Program-made: the position numbers and the translations under genes | Notes under the pieces: generated by a model | Database searches by the model: none | Seen by the model: the letters and a program-made list of their open reading frames with translations, nothing else | Told to the model about the DNA's origin: nothing | In this document: positions 63,797-64,000 of the stretch, one piece after another | Layout: the number at the start of each line of letters is the position of its first letter | How positions within the stretch are numbered: the first letter of the stretch is position 1 | Assembly: GCA_963749875.1 (NCBI GenBank) | Contig: CAVVOX010000002.1 | Span: 62,001-126,000 of the forward strand | Direction: 5' to 3' | Source of the DNA: JAHQVI01 sp963749875 | GTDB lineage: Bacteria > Pseudomonadota > Alphaproteobacteria > Rhizobiales > Rhodomicrobiaceae | Length of the DNA: 64,000 nt

Positions 63797-64000
63797 TTAG
63801 CGGTGCACGCAGATGTCGCCGTTTCTGCGATAAGGCCTGCCGCATTCCCAGCCGTCGCCTGAAGTGCTCAAATGACCATTTTTCGGGACAGACACGGGCA
63901 GGCAAGCCTCTGCTGTCGCCCGATACCCCCGCTCGCATTTCCAGCCCGGCCCATAGGATGCCTCCGAGAAATAGGCGTTCTCAGGCACTTTCACGGCAAC
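63797..64000 (-). CDS. Cysteine-containing repeat protein, partial
   Basis: The frame continues past the right edge, so only the last 67 or so residues are seen. They contain a repeated unit: VPENAYFSEASYGPGWKCERGYR and VPKNGHLSTSGDGWECGRPYR (each shown only as pattern VPxNxxL-x(n)-GxGWxCxRxYR), with a Cys between and at the end. Such tandem units are seen in envelope-associated alphaproteobacterial proteins of unknown function. A signal peptide would lie outside the window. Confidence 0.6.
   Translation of the reverse strand, partial: VAVKVPENAYFSEASYGPGWKCERGYRATAEACLPVSVPKNGHLSTSGDGWECGRPYRRNGDICVHR

Noticed and set aside
1..64000. tRNA, rRNA, CRISPR array, prophage or complete insertion sequence
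   Set aside because: None was seen on reading both strands; the only mobile DNA found is the non-coding twin-hairpin element.

Overview
The window is about 64 kb of GC-rich chromosome from an alphaproteobacterium, most likely a member of the Hyphomicrobiales (Rhizobiales). The evidence is the block rpoZ–rsh–pyrE … pdxJ–acpS–lepB–rnc–era … recO … parC, a sarcosine-free but typical alphaproteobacterial porin, and intergenic palindromes of the kind common in rhizobial genomes (for example at 25171-25215). No rRNA, tRNA, CRISPR array, phage module or transposase gene was seen. The genus cannot be fixed from this sequence.

Layout. (1) 1-20342 is mostly housekeeping: RNA polymerase omega, the (p)ppGpp synthetase/hydrolase, pyrE, an acyl-CoA synthetase, pdxJ, acpS, signal peptidase I, RNase III, Era, RecO and topoisomerase IV subunit A. 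Between these lie an MFS transporter, a two-TM potassium-type channel, and two orphan periplasmic TRAP-type binding proteins. (2) 20480-26400 holds a secreted protein, a porin, a sterol-desaturase/creatininase fusion and an NADPH-type oxidoreductase. (3) 26448-41188 is a glycan island: GH31, a GH94-type phosphorylase, PEP synthase, GH15, a GH144-like enzyme, an SbmA/BacA-like ABC transporter and GH3. None of the enzymes has a visible signal peptide. (4) 41289-46358 is a PRPP/NAD-salvage group: a kinase-like protein, prs, pncB, pncA and a phosphoribosyltransferase. (5) 46978-59056 is a long minus-strand series: TctC-B-A importer, TauE-type exporter, a four-subunit succinate dehydrogenase/fumarate reductase-like complex, a two-subunit class I fumarase-like hydratase, a nitroreductase and a DUF3604 protein. 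It looks like a dedicated uptake, oxidation and hydration route for a carboxylate. (6) 59408-64000 holds a solitary lpxD, a YkgJ-type protein, a transglutaminase-like protein, a cold-shock protein and small proteins.

Two features cut across the map. First, five copies of a 104-133 bp palindromic element occur, made of two hairpins and bounded by TA dinucleotides. Two copies sit inside one acetyltransferase gene, and removing them at the TA pairs restores a continuous reading frame, so the family is mobile and MITE-like. Second, five otherwise intact genes (rsh, porin, desaturase/creatininase, GH31, GH3) each carry one single-base frameshift. That number in essential-looking genes points first to base-calling or assembly errors, which reads would settle.
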